Assembly (NCBI GenBank): GCA_944739405.2
Contig: OX123186.2
Coordinates: forward strand, 11,988,995 to 12,052,994
Length of the DNA: 64,000 bases
Direction of reading: 5' to 3'
DNA from: Euclidia mi
Lineage: Eukaryota; Arthropoda; Insecta; Lepidoptera; Erebidae
Position numbers and translations under genes: made by a program. The notes beneath the pieces are model-generated. The model was given only the letters and a program-made list of their open reading frames with translations. It searched no databases and was not told the DNA's origin. Position 1 is the stretch's first letter. Every line of letters begins with the position of its first letter. This document shows positions 33,440 through 44,701 of this stretch, piece by piece.

Positions 33440-33700
33440 TATGTCAGTCATTGAAGCTTTACGCTCACGTTTCTTCGGAGTGGACAGCTTCTTGTCTTCA
33501 AAACTAGTTTCTCCAAATTTTTCATTGGATATTCGAGAAAATGAAGCCTTGTCGATGTCCAGAGCAGAACTGCCGCAACTCTGTAATCAACACTGTCGAT
33601 CGGTATTACCGGGCTCCCGTTTGCACGCTCTCGTTCAAAGAAGGTCCTCAAACGGAGCACTAACTCACTTGCGCTTTGAGAGTTTAAAACTATATTTTTT
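33440..33700 (-). pseudogene. possible transposase N-terminal helix-turn-helix fragment
   Basis: The minus strand reads LRTFFERERANGSPVIPIDS, then VDYRVAAVL and LVLKTRSCPLRR. The pattern of a short helix, ANG-x-PxIP and a following VxxRVAxxL resembles the helix-turn-helix segment at the start of several insect DDE transposases. The catalytic domain is absent and a frame break lies between the pieces. Recognition is by pattern only. Confidence 0.35.
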
Positions 33701-34924
33701 TATTATTTTTGGCATTGTACCTACCAAATAAAACACAACAAAAAAATAACACGCCAAACAGGCAGAATCATAAACCGCATACAAGGCGCTCGTACTGACG
33801 TATTCGATCACAATATGGCCGCTCCTATTCATCGATTTCATGCCGATTCAATGGTGTCAATCTCTACTGACAGAGGGTTCGTTTCATGCATCTGACATTT
33901 TGAGGATTATATTTTATTAAATTTAAATAATTTATTTACAGTTAATAATAATTATAAAAATAGAGAGAGACATACTAGTATCAATTTACTTTGTAATTTT
34001 TAATAGATATTTTTGTTTAATAATTGTTTTCTTTTGCCAATTTATTTTCATAAGTTGAAAGTAGTATGCGTGATACGTAAAATGAGAACCTTCATGCATA
34101 TCATCATACAGCGAAAATACTATAATAATTTTCAGATCATAAATACCTCTGTGACCACGAAAGACGTTAGATATTCAAAAATCGAAAAAAAGACGAACGT
34201 CATTTGGATACGTAAATAAATATTGTACAAGTGACAACATTTGTTTGAATGTCTGACATCACTAAATAATTCCGAGTCTAAATGTCTCTTGTATCCAGTG
34301 ATTCATATACAAATCTGTTAAATCTTCTACAGTAAAATAAGATTTCCAAACTAAGACACCTTGACAAAAACACCCATTTACGTAACTCTTCGTGGACGTA
34401 ATATGAATGCGAGATTTCATCTTCCAAGCTATTTACCTTAGAATTTTGAAGACATCGTGTCAAACATAATGATGTGATTATATTGTAAGACCACACAAAC
34501 GCCAAACAAATAAAATTGCATCGTAACATCAGACAAAGTCATAAACGTGATTCTGAATAAGAGCGTAAGTTATTCAAATGTCATACTCAGTATTACCATG
34601 AGTACCATGACAAACATATACAAACATTGGTTATATGAAAGTCAATAAAGACCAACATCTACAAATGTCCTACTTTCCTAATGTTTGTCTTATTTGCCAA
34701 ACATAGTGCTCTGGGTCCAATATAAATGCATGTATGCAATTCTCTCGATTCCCATGTCGATGGAACTCTAAATAATACAGAGTTAGTTGCAGTAGTTTGT
34801 AAGAAACTGCGATGTGGGTGCAATGTTGACGCACATTTGGTACAATATTGTATATCTATATTTAGAACAATAATGATTTATTGTTGTGAAAACTATTTAC
34901 TTCATTTGAATCTACATACATAAA
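33701..34924. other. no gene recognised
   Basis: AT-rich DNA. The short frames at 34013..34219 and 34278..34529 have no motif. No repeat assigned. Confidence 0.45.
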
Positions 34925-35275
34925 TACATAGACTCACGCTTGTTTCCCGGAGGGGTAGGCAGAGATTACGGAACGCCATTTGCAACGATTCTGACATCAT
35001 CAGACTCTTGCTTCATTCACTCCCATCAAGTTTCTCATGCATGCTCTTCTGTTTAGTGTACTTCTGACCTGTCCTTTTTTTAAGATGTCTCGAATCCGGT
35101 CAGAGAACGTCCGCCTAGGTCTTCCCCTTCGTCCTGTCCCATTCACACTTGCTGTATATATATCTTCTTTGTCAGTCTTTCGTCATCCATCCTCTCCATG
35201 AGCCCAAACCATCTTAACATGCCTTTCTCGATGCTTGTCACTATGGTGCCTTTTTGGACACGTTTTGACTGTTCA
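34925..35275 (-). pseudogene. RTE-like LINE, 3' end
   Basis: On the minus strand fragments read KGMLRWFGLMERMDD, then GRPRRTFSDRIRDILKK and MRNLMGVNEAR, across frameshifts. The end is aggcagagattacggaacgc in reverse, then the tail acccctccgggaaacaagcg and gagtctatgtatttatgta. This is the C-terminal end of an RTE-like reverse transcriptase and its 3' end. Related copies: 50690..51240 and 59013..59380. Confidence 0.75.
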
Positions 35276-35679
35276 TAAATTGAACCTAAATGTTTCAAAT
35301 CGCAGTAAATATTTTTTAAATATAAGCCAAGTGTCTAAGTGCCTTTATTTACGTAATACCTTCAGAACATAAGGTAGCTACATACACATATACTCACCTA
35401 ATGTTAATAACATATATTTGGACTAATATAATAACAGTCGTCCACCTAATCATGTAATTACCTAGGTTCTTGCAGGACTATAGGATTAATGACAACATCA
35501 AAACTTTTACATACCGGATGAAATGCGTTTGAATATCTAGGGCCCTTTTACTAACCGAACCATACTAGTTGAAAAAAAGAAAATTTGTGCTATCAAACCG
35601 ACCTCATTGAAATGTCGGGTTTACCCACTACAACAGAAATTAAGTTGATTATAATGCTTTATAATAAAAATAAAATTAC

Positions 35680-35918
35680 AATATTCTACCACATACATAC
35701 AACACCATCTCGTCTCAAGACAATCAGTGCTTGTACTATGGGTACTAGATAATGTTTCTTTTTATAAATTCATAGATATTAAACATGGTAAAACTCAGAG
35801 CAAGACAAACATCCATGATCACGCATACCTATAAATGTTTGACTTGGAGCTTGAATCGAACCTGTGATCTTGGGCGTGGCAGTCGGTTACACTGCCGCCA
35901 CAACAGCCGATAGTCAAA
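35680..35918 (-). repeat. SINE family C copy, diverged
   Basis: Starts with caatattctaccacatacat and ends in a tRNA-like head (gtgtaaccgactgccacgcc on the minus strand). The B box is degraded (gttcgattcaagc), so this copy is older than those in the palindrome. Confidence 0.7.
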
Positions 35919-36644
35919 ACTAAACATTATCAACTACAACTTACGTGATACAGTGACGTTGTGACAAAGTCCATATAAAAATCATGTTTCAACGCGTTTA
36001 AATATAATTACCTGATTGTTCTTTTGTAAAGTAGCAAAAGTATTTAAACGGAAATTAAAGTAACAGAAGAAAAGGTCATTAGTTTTAATGTCAACAATAG
36101 TCTCGCAGATAAATAGTCTTGAAAGCTTATTATATTACTAAAAACCTTGTAAATGAGATGTTTCAAAATTAAACGGACTTGTAACAACTTTTTCATATTT
36201 TTTAATGTGTCACAAATATACAAATAGATATTTTACAAAAAAGATATTTAAATGTAACTTAATTGGATTATAATGTTATTGGAGGCATTCTACGACGCCT
36301 AAATAAGCGTGTACAAGTACATATTTCTAATTTTAGATTTTGTGTATATAATAATATATACTTAAACATTAGTTAGTGTAAATGTAAATAAGTATAAACT
36401 AGTAAAATAATAATTGTATTAAATAAAAAATGTTAATCTTAATAAAATGAAATTGTGATTTAGATTTTTTTGTGAAGATGGCAAAGACGCGAGTACGACT
36501 CAGTTATACTACACAAGTAAACTAAATACTTTCAACATTTGTCTAAGTTTTCGATGTTATCGGTACTACTAATATTCAAAAGATAGTACGCTTCCTTTTT
36601 TTATTCTTTCTTTTTTTACTTCTCCTGTGAGTGTGTCGACAACT
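35919..36644. other. no gene recognised
   Basis: AT-rich DNA, especially 36330..36460. Nothing identified. Confidence 0.5.
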
Positions 36645-36835
36645 CTGGTGCCGGGAGTTTTCAGACAACCCATTCTTGACCTCAGACAAAAACCTTGTTT
36701 ACGTGCCCTTCGAAGCATTGATAATGCTCTGATGTAAAAGCCAGAGTTGGTCGCCCATCTAACTGGTGAACTGTGACAGCTTTGCTTAACTTTGCCGAAG
36801 TATTACGAACGGCAAGCCAAGTCACGATATGAGCG
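36645..36835 (+). repeat. unclassified repeat family F, diverged copy
   Basis: gtgccgggagttttcagaca, tgacctcagacaaaaacc, gtttacgtgcccttcgaagc and gctctgatgtaaaagcc align with the order in 52590..52770. No tRNA-like or coding signal. Confidence 0.45.
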
Positions 36836-37164
36836 CTACATATCATTTTGACAAGTAAATCTAGTCCTTACCTTATGTTTAATTCTAAGAATATGAAAGC
36901 TTAATCTTTACAAGAGCTAAACATTCAAAGACATGAGTATTTCATTGGTGTAATTAACTTGGATTTAAGACAGAAAACCGCGTCGAAATTAGTTTTAGCT
37001 TCACACAGACTTAATATTGTGTAAATCGTAACAAATTTACACGTTGTTAACATTTTTGTGGTCTGATGTAATCCGTTGTTTATTTCATGCTATGCTTGGT
37101 ATGTGAAGTGGCAAAACGAGAGATAAATTGAGTCTAAGGTAAAATACAAACAATATACATATAG

Positions 37165-37335
37165 TAGGTAAAATACATTATGTGTGTATTAAATATGTTA
37201 ATTATCGCTCGCTTAACAATGTGCCCGGTAGATGGCAATAGGCTCGCCCCCTACTACGCGGGACCGAAATATAACTGGCGAAGTGTGGGTGTGTAATACA
37301 CCTGTGCCTACCCCTTCGGGGATAAAAGGCGTGAA
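37165..37335 (+). repeat. SINE family A body and tail
   Basis: Begins with the gtgtgtattaaatatgttaat and tatcgctcgcttaac middle segment seen in family B, then the family A body atgtgcccggtagatggcaa and tail gcctaccccttcggggataa. This insertion is absent from duplication unit B, so it came later. It lies tail to tail with the next SINE. Confidence 0.75.
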
Positions 37336-37365
37336 GTTATGTTATGATACATACAATTGTATAAA

Positions 37366-37610
37366 AGACTCACGCCTGGTTCCCCGAAGGGGTAGGTAGA
37401 GAGAATACTACACCCACATTTCGCTATATTATGAATTTTTAGGTCCCGCGTAGTAGGGGGCGAGCCTATTGCCGTTACCGGGTACATGTCTAGATTCCTG
37501 CTGCTACTGACAATCCGGAAAAACTCAGAAACCTTTTCGTCCTACCATGGAATCGATCCCGTTACCCGATTAGCATCGCATACGTTAAATACTAGACCGC
37601 AAAGGCGGTC
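37366..37610 (-). repeat. SINE family A, near full length
   Basis: Plus strand starts actcacgcctggttccccga and ends at the tRNA head (ccgcaaaggcgg). The B box is altered (gggatcgattcc on the minus strand). Its counterpart in the second duplication unit is 45563..45779. Confidence 0.8.
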
Positions 37611-38014
37611 CGAAATATGTAAATTGAATGGAATAAACTCAACTAGTCAATCTACACTCTGAGTTTGATTGGTCTGATCCCCTAACTGTGGTAGTAAAAT
37701 AAAACAAATACAGTAAAAAGTACCATACCATACCATACAAAAGTATTGTCCCACATAACAGGGTAATGACCCCGCAAAACAAACTTTATACTTTCATAAA
37801 TAAGGATTCCAGCAATACCCCAATGGTTCCAAATCTGTTCAGGTATTAAAGAAATTATGGTGGAATAAAACACTCATATACATGGACCATTTTCCGGGTT
37901 ATCTGGGCCACAAAGAACAATATTTAACAACGCCTCAATCCAACTTTATTTCTTAATATCGTTGGTTCAATTTTCACCATGACAATGACCATTAGAGCGG
38001 GAGTTTCATAACAG
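37611..38014. other. no gene recognised
   Basis: Short segment between the SINE pair and the first MITE, with no signal. A 63-codon minus frame at 37682..37873 looks like chance. Confidence 0.5.
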
Positions 38015-38539
38015 TTAGGCCCTTCTCTCACGAAGCTATTCAAATGCTACGGGACTGAGATGCAAACCATGATCGAATACTGGTATGCTACTCGTAACCG
38101 CACACGGTGCTACGCTAATGAGACTGTATTTTATCATTTGAAGAACAAATTCGTACGACGATGTCTAGTGACTCTAGTGATGAAGACAATTTTCTTCCGT
38201 ATTTATATTTGTCAAGTCGTCATTTTTATAGAATGTCAATAGAATAATTATTATTTGAATCTTAATCTGAGAAATTATCTTGCCAACAATTTTTTTTTTT
38301 TTTTGTTTCGGGTTGGAAAATCCTCATGGAGTCCCTCCGCCCTGGGGGATGGGCGAAGGGGACTGTCAGACTCTTACTGACTAAAAACCAACCCGTGTGA
38401 CTCATGTACCCGTGTGTCGGAGGGTCGGGTTTCGCCCAAGCATACGTCGCAACCCCCCGACAGATGGTCAGGCGGGCCCCGAACAAAACCCCCTTGGCGG
38501 CGGACTAAGGTGTTGGGCTCCGCCGCCAAAACACCCAGC

Positions 38540-38598
38540 GGCCGCAGAGGATAGGGAGGACGGCAACGCAACACCGCATCTCCTCCTCCTCTGCGGCC
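38540..38598 (-). other. conserved RNA-type hairpin 1 in the LINE derivative
   Basis: 38540..38551 pairs with 38587..38598 (12 bp). The 35-nt loop holds ggcaacgcaacacc on the plus strand, or ggtgttgcgttgcc in the transcript. See hairpin 2. Confidence 0.65.
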
Positions 38599-38632
38599 CC
38601 ACCGCGACGCATCGGATGGTGCGCCCCCATTT

Positions 38633-38691
38633 GGTCGCGGGAGATAGGGCGCGCGGCAACGCAACACCGACCCGCCTCTCCTCCCGCGACC
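38633..38691 (-). other. conserved RNA-type hairpin 2 in the LINE derivative
   Basis: 38633..38643 pairs with 38681..38691 (11 bp). The loop holds the same ggcaacgcaacacc motif as hairpin 1. The stems differ at four positions, and each change is matched by a change in the partner strand. Confidence 0.65.
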
Positions 38692-39313
38692 GCACCCGAC
38701 TGCGAGGGATAGACAGAACTGTCCCCCGCACCCACACCGTTGGACGCATCCTGCGCAGGCCCCGTCAAGCCCACGCGGAGCGTCCCCTCCTGGATCCCTC
38801 TTAGCTTCACCGCGGGTCACCAATCCACGGTTACTGAGCCCCCGCACCACGACAAGGTGGAGATCCCACGGGGGGGGGGGGGATCTTGCCAACTATCTAA
38901 TAACCCCACATGCTTAGCTTCCTTGGCAATATAATTATTGTGTATAAATTCAATGTATATAAATGACCGTTTTTTTTTTCTTCTAAATTTTAATCCACGC
39001 CTTTTATGTAAAATCTTTTCTTACGTACTCTGGCAGCTTATAATCACACAAACATGGATAATTTTCTACCTCCTGCACAAAAATAATATTAAATGTTTGT
39101 TCCGCCGCCATTTTTTAATGCTACGCGTATACGACTCGGGTAGCGTGCGACCAGCAAGACGGTAGCGTGCGACTTATGTCAAATTCTTCGTAGATGCGTC
39201 TCGTCGTGTGCGAAACTAGCTAAATAAGTATGGCAGCTACTGACAAGCGCCGCGTATGATACGGGTATAAAACACAAATAGCTCTAGAGTCGCTTCGTGA
39301 GAGAAGGGCCTTA

Positions 39314-40045
39314 GGCCCTTCTCTCACGAAGCTATTCAAATGCTACGGGACTGAGATGCAAAGCATGATCGAATACTGGTATGCTACTCATTACCGCACA
39401 CGGTGCTACGCTAATGAGACTATATTTTATCATTTGATCTAGCGACGAAGACAATTTTTTTCTGTATTTAAATTACAAGAATAAACGAATTAAATATAAG
39501 AGAAGATTCTGTGTGCATCCGTACATCGCGAAAAATAACAATTGTAGGGCATTTGTCGAGTCCTTATTTTTATAGAATGTCAATAGAATTATATTATTAT
39601 TTGAATCAATTATCTTGCCAACTATCTAACAACCCCACATGCTTCGCTTCCTTGGCAATATAATTATTGTGTATAAATTTAATGTATACCTTTAAATGAC
39701 CTGTTAATTTTGTTTATCTAAATTTCAATCCACGCCTTTTATGTAACATCTTTTCTTACGTACTCTGGCAGCTTATAATTATACAAGCATGGATAATTTT
39801 CTACCTCCTGCACAAAAATAATATTAAAAGTTTGTTCCGCCGCCATTTTGTAATGCGACGCATAAACTACTCGGGTAGCGTGCGACCAGCAAGACGGTAG
39901 CGTGCGACTGACATCAAACGCGTCGTCATAGCGTCTCGTCGTGTGCGAAATTAGCTGAATATGTATGGCGGCTACTCACAAGTGACGCGTAGGATACGGG
40001 TACAAAACACAAATCGTTTGAGAGTCGCTTCGTGAGAGAAGGGCC
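39314..40045. mobile_element. TTA-flanked TIR element, copy 2, uninterrupted
   Basis: 732 bp with the same 19-bp inverted ends as copy 1. It shares the TTA at 39311..39313 with copy 1, and the other TTA is at 40046..40048. The interior matches copy 1 (gctacgggactgagatgcaa; gcgtgcgaccagcaagacgg), with point changes and small gaps. Non-coding. Confidence 0.88.
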
Positions 40046-40048
40046 TTA

Positions 40049-40678
40049 CACGCAAAGAGATCCTACCATAATTATTAAACTTCACGTCAAATTTATTTAA
40101 AAACCATATTGGAAGTTCGAAATATAATTTTTCATGTTGGTGTCTTCAAAGTTATAGGTTTTTATTCTACTCTTAACCTAGCCTGACCCAGTTTCAACTT
40201 GTTAGGTTTTTAATTACAACTTTTAACTTATTTTCCATCTTGTTAGTCTTGTTAAAATTTATACCTATAATTTCTAGACAGATACTATTTTAATACTCCA
40301 CTGCCCTATAATGTTTTACGATTTTACGAAGTAATTTGACTTTGAGTTTGAAAACTGGTTAGGTTTTTATATACGGATGTTTTCTACACCATCAGCCTTG
40401 AATATAAACTGCCCCACTGCTGGGCACGGGTCGCTTTATACAATAAAAAGAGTACGGACATATTCTACCACGCTGGCCAAGTGCGACTTAGCAGACTTCT
40501 TAGGTCTTTCGAAAACATTACGGAGAACTTTCAGACATGCAGGTTTCCTCCCGATATTTTCATTCACCGTTTAGCAAGCAATAAATATTTTTTTCATGTT
40601 TTCATGTTCTTGTTCACAATTTATATTACTTACTAAAGCCCGGCGAAAAATCGGGCAATTAAAATTTCACTAGCATAA
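40049..40678. other. no gene recognised
   Basis: AT-rich. The 65-codon open frame at 40377..40574 has no recognisable motif, although part of it (ctgctgggcacgggtc) resembles the middle of widespread insect repeats. Confidence 0.4.
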
Positions 40679-40737
40679 ATTGAAATAGACTCAAATAGCT
40701 TCAATTTGTAAATGAAGCTATTTGAGTCTATTTCAAT
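40679..40737. other. perfect 25-bp hairpin, 9-nt loop
   Basis: 40679..40703 and 40713..40737 are exact reverse complements around the loop atttgtaaa. The second duplication unit has no matching hairpin that I can find. Candidates are a foldback mutation or a hairpin RNA. Confidence 0.8.
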
Positions 40738-40909
40738 GAACTTCTATTATACAAGATGATTTTCTTTCAAGGATGCCCACTTTTAAAGCAGGTCTTTAAC
40801 TTTGTAGAGAAATTCTTTTACATTGTTAAAACGTGTGAAGCGATATGAGTAATGAGCGTAAAACACTTTTTTCTATTCATTTGAATGTAGACACTTAATT
40901 GTATTTAAA

Positions 40910-41464
40910 ATGAAGTTAGTTATGAGTAAAATGGGGGTCGAAATCTTATTGTTTAAAGATCTACGGATTTTTAAGGTACCTCTAGATAAATTCGGACAAC
41001 CGCGAGTCTTATATAAGGCTTTCCAACCTACAGTTCAACATATTCCTAAAATCTCCTCATGGCCCTACCCACCTTGGGGCGTACGACCTACATTTCAACA
41101 TTTGAAATGTAAAAGCTTTTTAGTAATGCTAAACAGTCAATTGCATTATACGATGTGGATGTGTTGGGTAGAAAAGGATACCGCGCCATCTAACATTCCA
41201 AGAGCCTCGTTATATTTGTCTGGTGGCTTTCACGAAAAACTCATAAAGCCTACGAGTATGAGATGCAAATTCGGACCTTGGATGGTCCCTAGTTTATTTA
41301 AATTTAGGATCCCCACAAATCTACGGGAAGGTAACAAATGTTGGTTGCTCTGCCCATTCGACGCTAAATACGAGTATTGTGTAGTACTGTTGAATATCTG
41401 CCTGAAGATTTGTTTATTTGCTTTGGGAAATAAGTGGATTAAAGGATTTCGGGTTTATCTTTGA
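40910..41464 (+). other. unassigned 184-codon open frame
   Basis: The frame starts MKLVMSKMGVEILLFKDLRI and ends at 41464. No signal peptide, domain or repeat is visible, and only its first ~75 bp are kept in duplication unit B (46888..46950). The composition and the lack of codon-level conservation argue against a gene. It may be a fragment of an uncharacterised repeat. Confidence 0.3.
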
Positions 41465-41789
41465 TGCTTTATTTAGTCTTATCTTACTAAGTTATATATA
41501 AATACCTATATGTTTCCGACGTTTCGATCGTCTCAATCAGCTCAGCGCAATCTTGTGGATTAAAACCCGCTAAATTATTTTCAATGATGTATACAAATCG
41601 CGAATGTTTGAAATAAATAATTTACTACTATTATAGACGTGCAGGTTTGATAAGATGTGCGGCTTTTTGTTACACTTCCAGGCAAAAATGACTGAACGGA
41701 TTTTGATGAATCATTTCAGTATCGTAGCACATGGGTTATCTTTTGATTATCATGATAAGTAATCGATAACCAAGCGAGAAAGAGAAACA

Positions 41790-42364
41790 TAATAATAATA
41801 TTCTACCACATGCATCACCATCTAGTCCCAAACTAAGTAGAGCTTGTACTATGGGTACTATATAATGGATAAACATACATATATTATAAGGTAGTAGAGC
41901 CTTGCTGATTTCAGCATGAATGGGCCGGATCGACCGGGGAAGTACTACCCTCTCACAGAAAATCGACGTAAAGTAACAGTACCTAAACTGTTGCGGTTCG
42001 TTCGGTGAGTGAGAGTGCCGGAGGCCCTATCCCCTATTCCATCTCCCTCATCCCACTCCTCATCCTATCCCTTTTCCCAACCCCAAGGGGTGGCAACGCA
42101 CTTGTGACTCCTGCGGTGTTGCTTGTGTCCATGGGCGGCGGTAATTGCTTACCATCAGGCGATCCGTCTGCTCGTTTGCCGCGTATTAGGTACCATAAAA
42201 AAAAAACTTTTTTTGTAAATACATACATATTATACATAGAATCACCCAGACCAAGACAAACATCCATGTTCATGCACACAAATGTTTGACTTGAGCGGGA
42301 ATCGAACCCCATCGAACCATCGGCGTAGCAGTCGCTTACACTCCCGCTGCGCCAACCGGTCGTT
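41790..42364 (-). repeat. SINE family C, interrupted by another SINE
   Basis: The 3' part is at 41790..41891 (atattctaccacatgcatca; tagtcccaaactaagtagag) and the 5' part at about 42206..42364 (aaatacatacatattataca to the tRNA head ccaaccggtcg). Family D lies between the halves. Confidence 0.75.
41892..42205 (+). repeat. unclassified SINE-like element, family D, nested
   Basis: Starts ggtagtagagccttgctgat, continues gaatgggccggatcgaccgg, ctctcacagaaaatcgacg and ggtggcaacgcacttgtgac, and ends gcgatccgtctgctcgtttg with an A-rich tail. It disrupts the family C SINE and is therefore younger. No tRNA-like head is clear. Confidence 0.6.
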
Positions 42365-42880
42365 AAAATGATTCTCATCTTGATTGTGTATTGCTTTACT
42401 GTTGAGCTTTTAGAGGGTAAAATGATTTTTAAACAGTTAAACAGTACAAAAGAATATAGAATATGAGAACCTTCAAAAATGTCTCAATGCACTTCATATG
42501 GCTGTGGTGTCAATTTGTTTGTAGGCGATTGCTATCTCGTTAAATAGTTAAACTTCTTATTTTTTTAATTTTTAATGACCAACTGCCGCACTATGCGCAT
42601 ATTCGATATCTCGACCGACCTGTCCCACTATCAGCGGACACAAATAATTCTTAGACTCGAAAAAATACTTTGTGCGAAACAAAACACCCAGCGCAGTGCA
42701 ATACGAGACTATTTCATCCACATAGTCCAGAGAATATTAAAAAAATATAATTGCGTAATATTTATTTTATGTATGACAATATCAATATATTTTGAATTTA
42801 GAAATAATATTACAATAATTGGATATGACACATGACACGTGTCTGTCTCTTGCGATAGAAATGAATTTAAACATTTTCAT

Positions 42881-44018
42881 GGGCTTACTAATGTTTGCTA
42901 TAATTTAAAATGCCATAACTTCATATGTCATACTGGTATTTGCCATAATTTTATTAGAAATAACGCTTCAGTTGCCATAATCGTGAAATGACATAAAATG
43001 ACTTTCACTAATTCCATTGGTCATATTTGATCAAGTGTCATAATAATTTAAATTCATAAATGTATTTGCTATAATTCTCGTTTTCAATAATGCCAATATC
43101 CATAACTTTTATTCACCATAATATAAATAAAGATAATTTAGTACAAGCGCCTGCTAAAAATTATCTCCAAACATCGGTGTGTCACTGCCAACTTCCACAT
43201 TCTTCACACTAGTTTAATAAGCTAAGGTTGACGGAGCCCTGCTTCGCAGAGCTCCTATTTACGGATTAAGGTTCAACAGAGAACCTAACATAACCTATTT
43301 AGTTACTTATTACAGTCGCACCTAACCCTAGGATGCCCTAGGTATTATACTCGAAAGCAATGATGCACAAATTTGGCATTAGCTGTCATATCATTCATAC
43401 AAGATGGCGGTTGCGTTTCGTTTCACGTTTTTCACATAAAACCTAAATATCGCCTTTATTGATTCCACTAGTTTAATAAACTGAGGTTGACGGAGCCCTG
43501 CTTCGCAGGGCTCCTATTTTCGGGTTAGGGGTCGAAAGAAAACCTAACACAACCTATTTAGTTACTTTCACATAAAACCTAAAATTACGTTCCATTTTGC
43601 ATATTTGAATGAAGAATTTTTGGTAATTGTGTAAAAATATTTAGACGCAACTCCAGCAGCCAAAATTACTTTTAGGGGATTAAAACTAACTCCCTTAAGC
43701 CCCCTACACCACCAATAACCTCAAATTCGGGCGACTCGTTTCGAAACCCAACCCCAGATTTTTTATTCCCAATTAAACCTAAAACTAAACTTCATATGGC
43801 GTCAACTAAATAAGCTCGACGGAGCGATGGGCTCCTACTTCTGAGTGGTTTAAAAAAAGCCACGAAGACCTTAGTCTTAAGAAACCTAACCTATCCGAGT
43901 CGGATTGCACTGAGTCGATAATTAATTTCGACCTAACAATATTATGTATTATTATGATCGGGGATGATTATGGCAAACAATATTAGTGCAAATGAATGTA
44001 TGGAAAACGAGAGAATAC
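42881..44018. mobile_element. 1.1-kb insertion with 9-bp target duplication
   Basis: Duplication unit B reads ...taaacattttcattatctg without interruption (48733..48750). Unit A has the same flank split, with cattttcat at 42872..42880 and again at 44019..44027. The insert starts gggcttactaatgtttgcta. Its first ~260 bp are a degenerate array of tgccataa-type units. Repeat K copy 3 follows, then unassigned DNA with atgattatggcaaac. It lacks terminal inverted repeats and may be composite. Confidence 0.65.
43150..43760 (-). repeat. unclassified repeat family K, copy 3
   Basis: Reverse-complement order of copies 1 and 2. It has two hairpin modules: 43234..43256, with one mismatch, and 43492..43514, with a perfect gccctgc/gcagggc stem. 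The duplicated module matches the two-module structure of copy 2, so two modules may be ancestral. Confidence 0.75.
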
Positions 44019-44701
44019 CATTTTCATGCTCTGAATAAAATTCAAGCCAATCCTAGTCATAATTTTTTCAATGACATTGTGTCTTCTTTGTGATTCTGCT
44101 ACTATGTTCCTTCAGGCCATTGTAAATAATTGCCAAATTTAAGAATAGAAACCATATGGCATTTTGGCCAGTAAAAGCATAGTTTAGCGCCTACGAAGAA
44201 AAAAATACATTCGAAAAAGAACACAATAGTCGAATCTCTAGTGGAAAATTATGTCTCGTAGCTAAATACATTAGTATAGCCATCTTTTGTACGAAATTCG
44301 GAGTCAAACGTGCCTGAAATTCAACCAAGTCTAACTCGGGGCCGCATAAAACCCTGTAAGAACGTCCAGTGAGCCTCCATAACGGCGTAAAAGGCTGTAC
44401 AAATAAAACATGTTTATTTATAATAGACTTTTTCTTTTTTTTCTTGTCTTTCTTGTCTTGGACATGTCGGCGGCTTTGAGGCGGTCTAATGACTCTGAAA
44501 CCAGAGTCGGCCACACACATAAAAAACATAAGCGACTGAGGTTACTGGCTGTGTAAAATGTGCAAAGTAAATGTACCCAACATGTAAAATACTACCAGTA
44601 TCTCCATACCTTTGAGAAATAAATCATTATTTAATAACAGTTTACCCTAAAGCTACTTGAACGTAAACTACTACATATCTCGAAGGATATTTATTTTTCG
44701 C

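Larger units (their letters stand above)
38288..38882 (-). mobile_element. GC-rich LINE-derived short element with 11-bp target duplication
   Basis: The insert is bounded by atcttgccaac at 38277..38287 and 38883..38893. Copy 2 of the host MITE has this site once (near 39610..39620), confirming the boundaries. On the minus strand it starts after a C run with gtgggatctccaccttgtcg and ends ccaacccgaaac plus about 15 A. The ends resemble those of R1-type LINEs (ggttggtttttagtcagtaa; gagtctgacagtcccc). No reverse transcriptase is present, so it is an internally deleted or SINE-like passenger. Long open frames on both strands reflect the high GC content. Confidence 0.75.
38018..39310. mobile_element. 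TTA-flanked TIR element, copy 1, carrying a LINE derivative
   Basis: Perfect 19-bp terminal inverted repeats (ggcccttctctcacgaagc at 38018..38036, complement at 39292..39310) lie between TTA at 38015..38017 and TTA at 39311..39313. TTA duplications and GG-initial ends fit PIF/Harbinger-type transposons. No transposase is encoded. Without the insertion at 38288..38893 it is about 687 bp and aligns with copy 2 along its length. Confidence 0.85.

Noticed and set aside
38374..38892. Overlapping long open frames on both strands (up to 172 codons)
   Set aside because: They lie in the GC-rich LINE derivative, where stops are rare by composition. The translations are proline/arginine/glycine-rich with no motif, and the hairpin structure explains the conservation better.
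40638..40674. Helitron 3' end (gcccg/cgggc hairpin followed by CTAG)
   Set aside because: The base after CTAG is C rather than T, the stem is only 5 bp and no matching 5' end is found.
40910..41464. 184-codon frame as a host gene
   Set aside because: No domain, no splice context, and only its first ~75 bp are conserved in the paralogous unit. Listed as an unassigned frame only.
44191..44529. 112-codon minus frame in duplication unit A as a gene
   Set aside because: It contains a poly-lysine run from a pyrimidine tract, and the frame is not kept in unit B.
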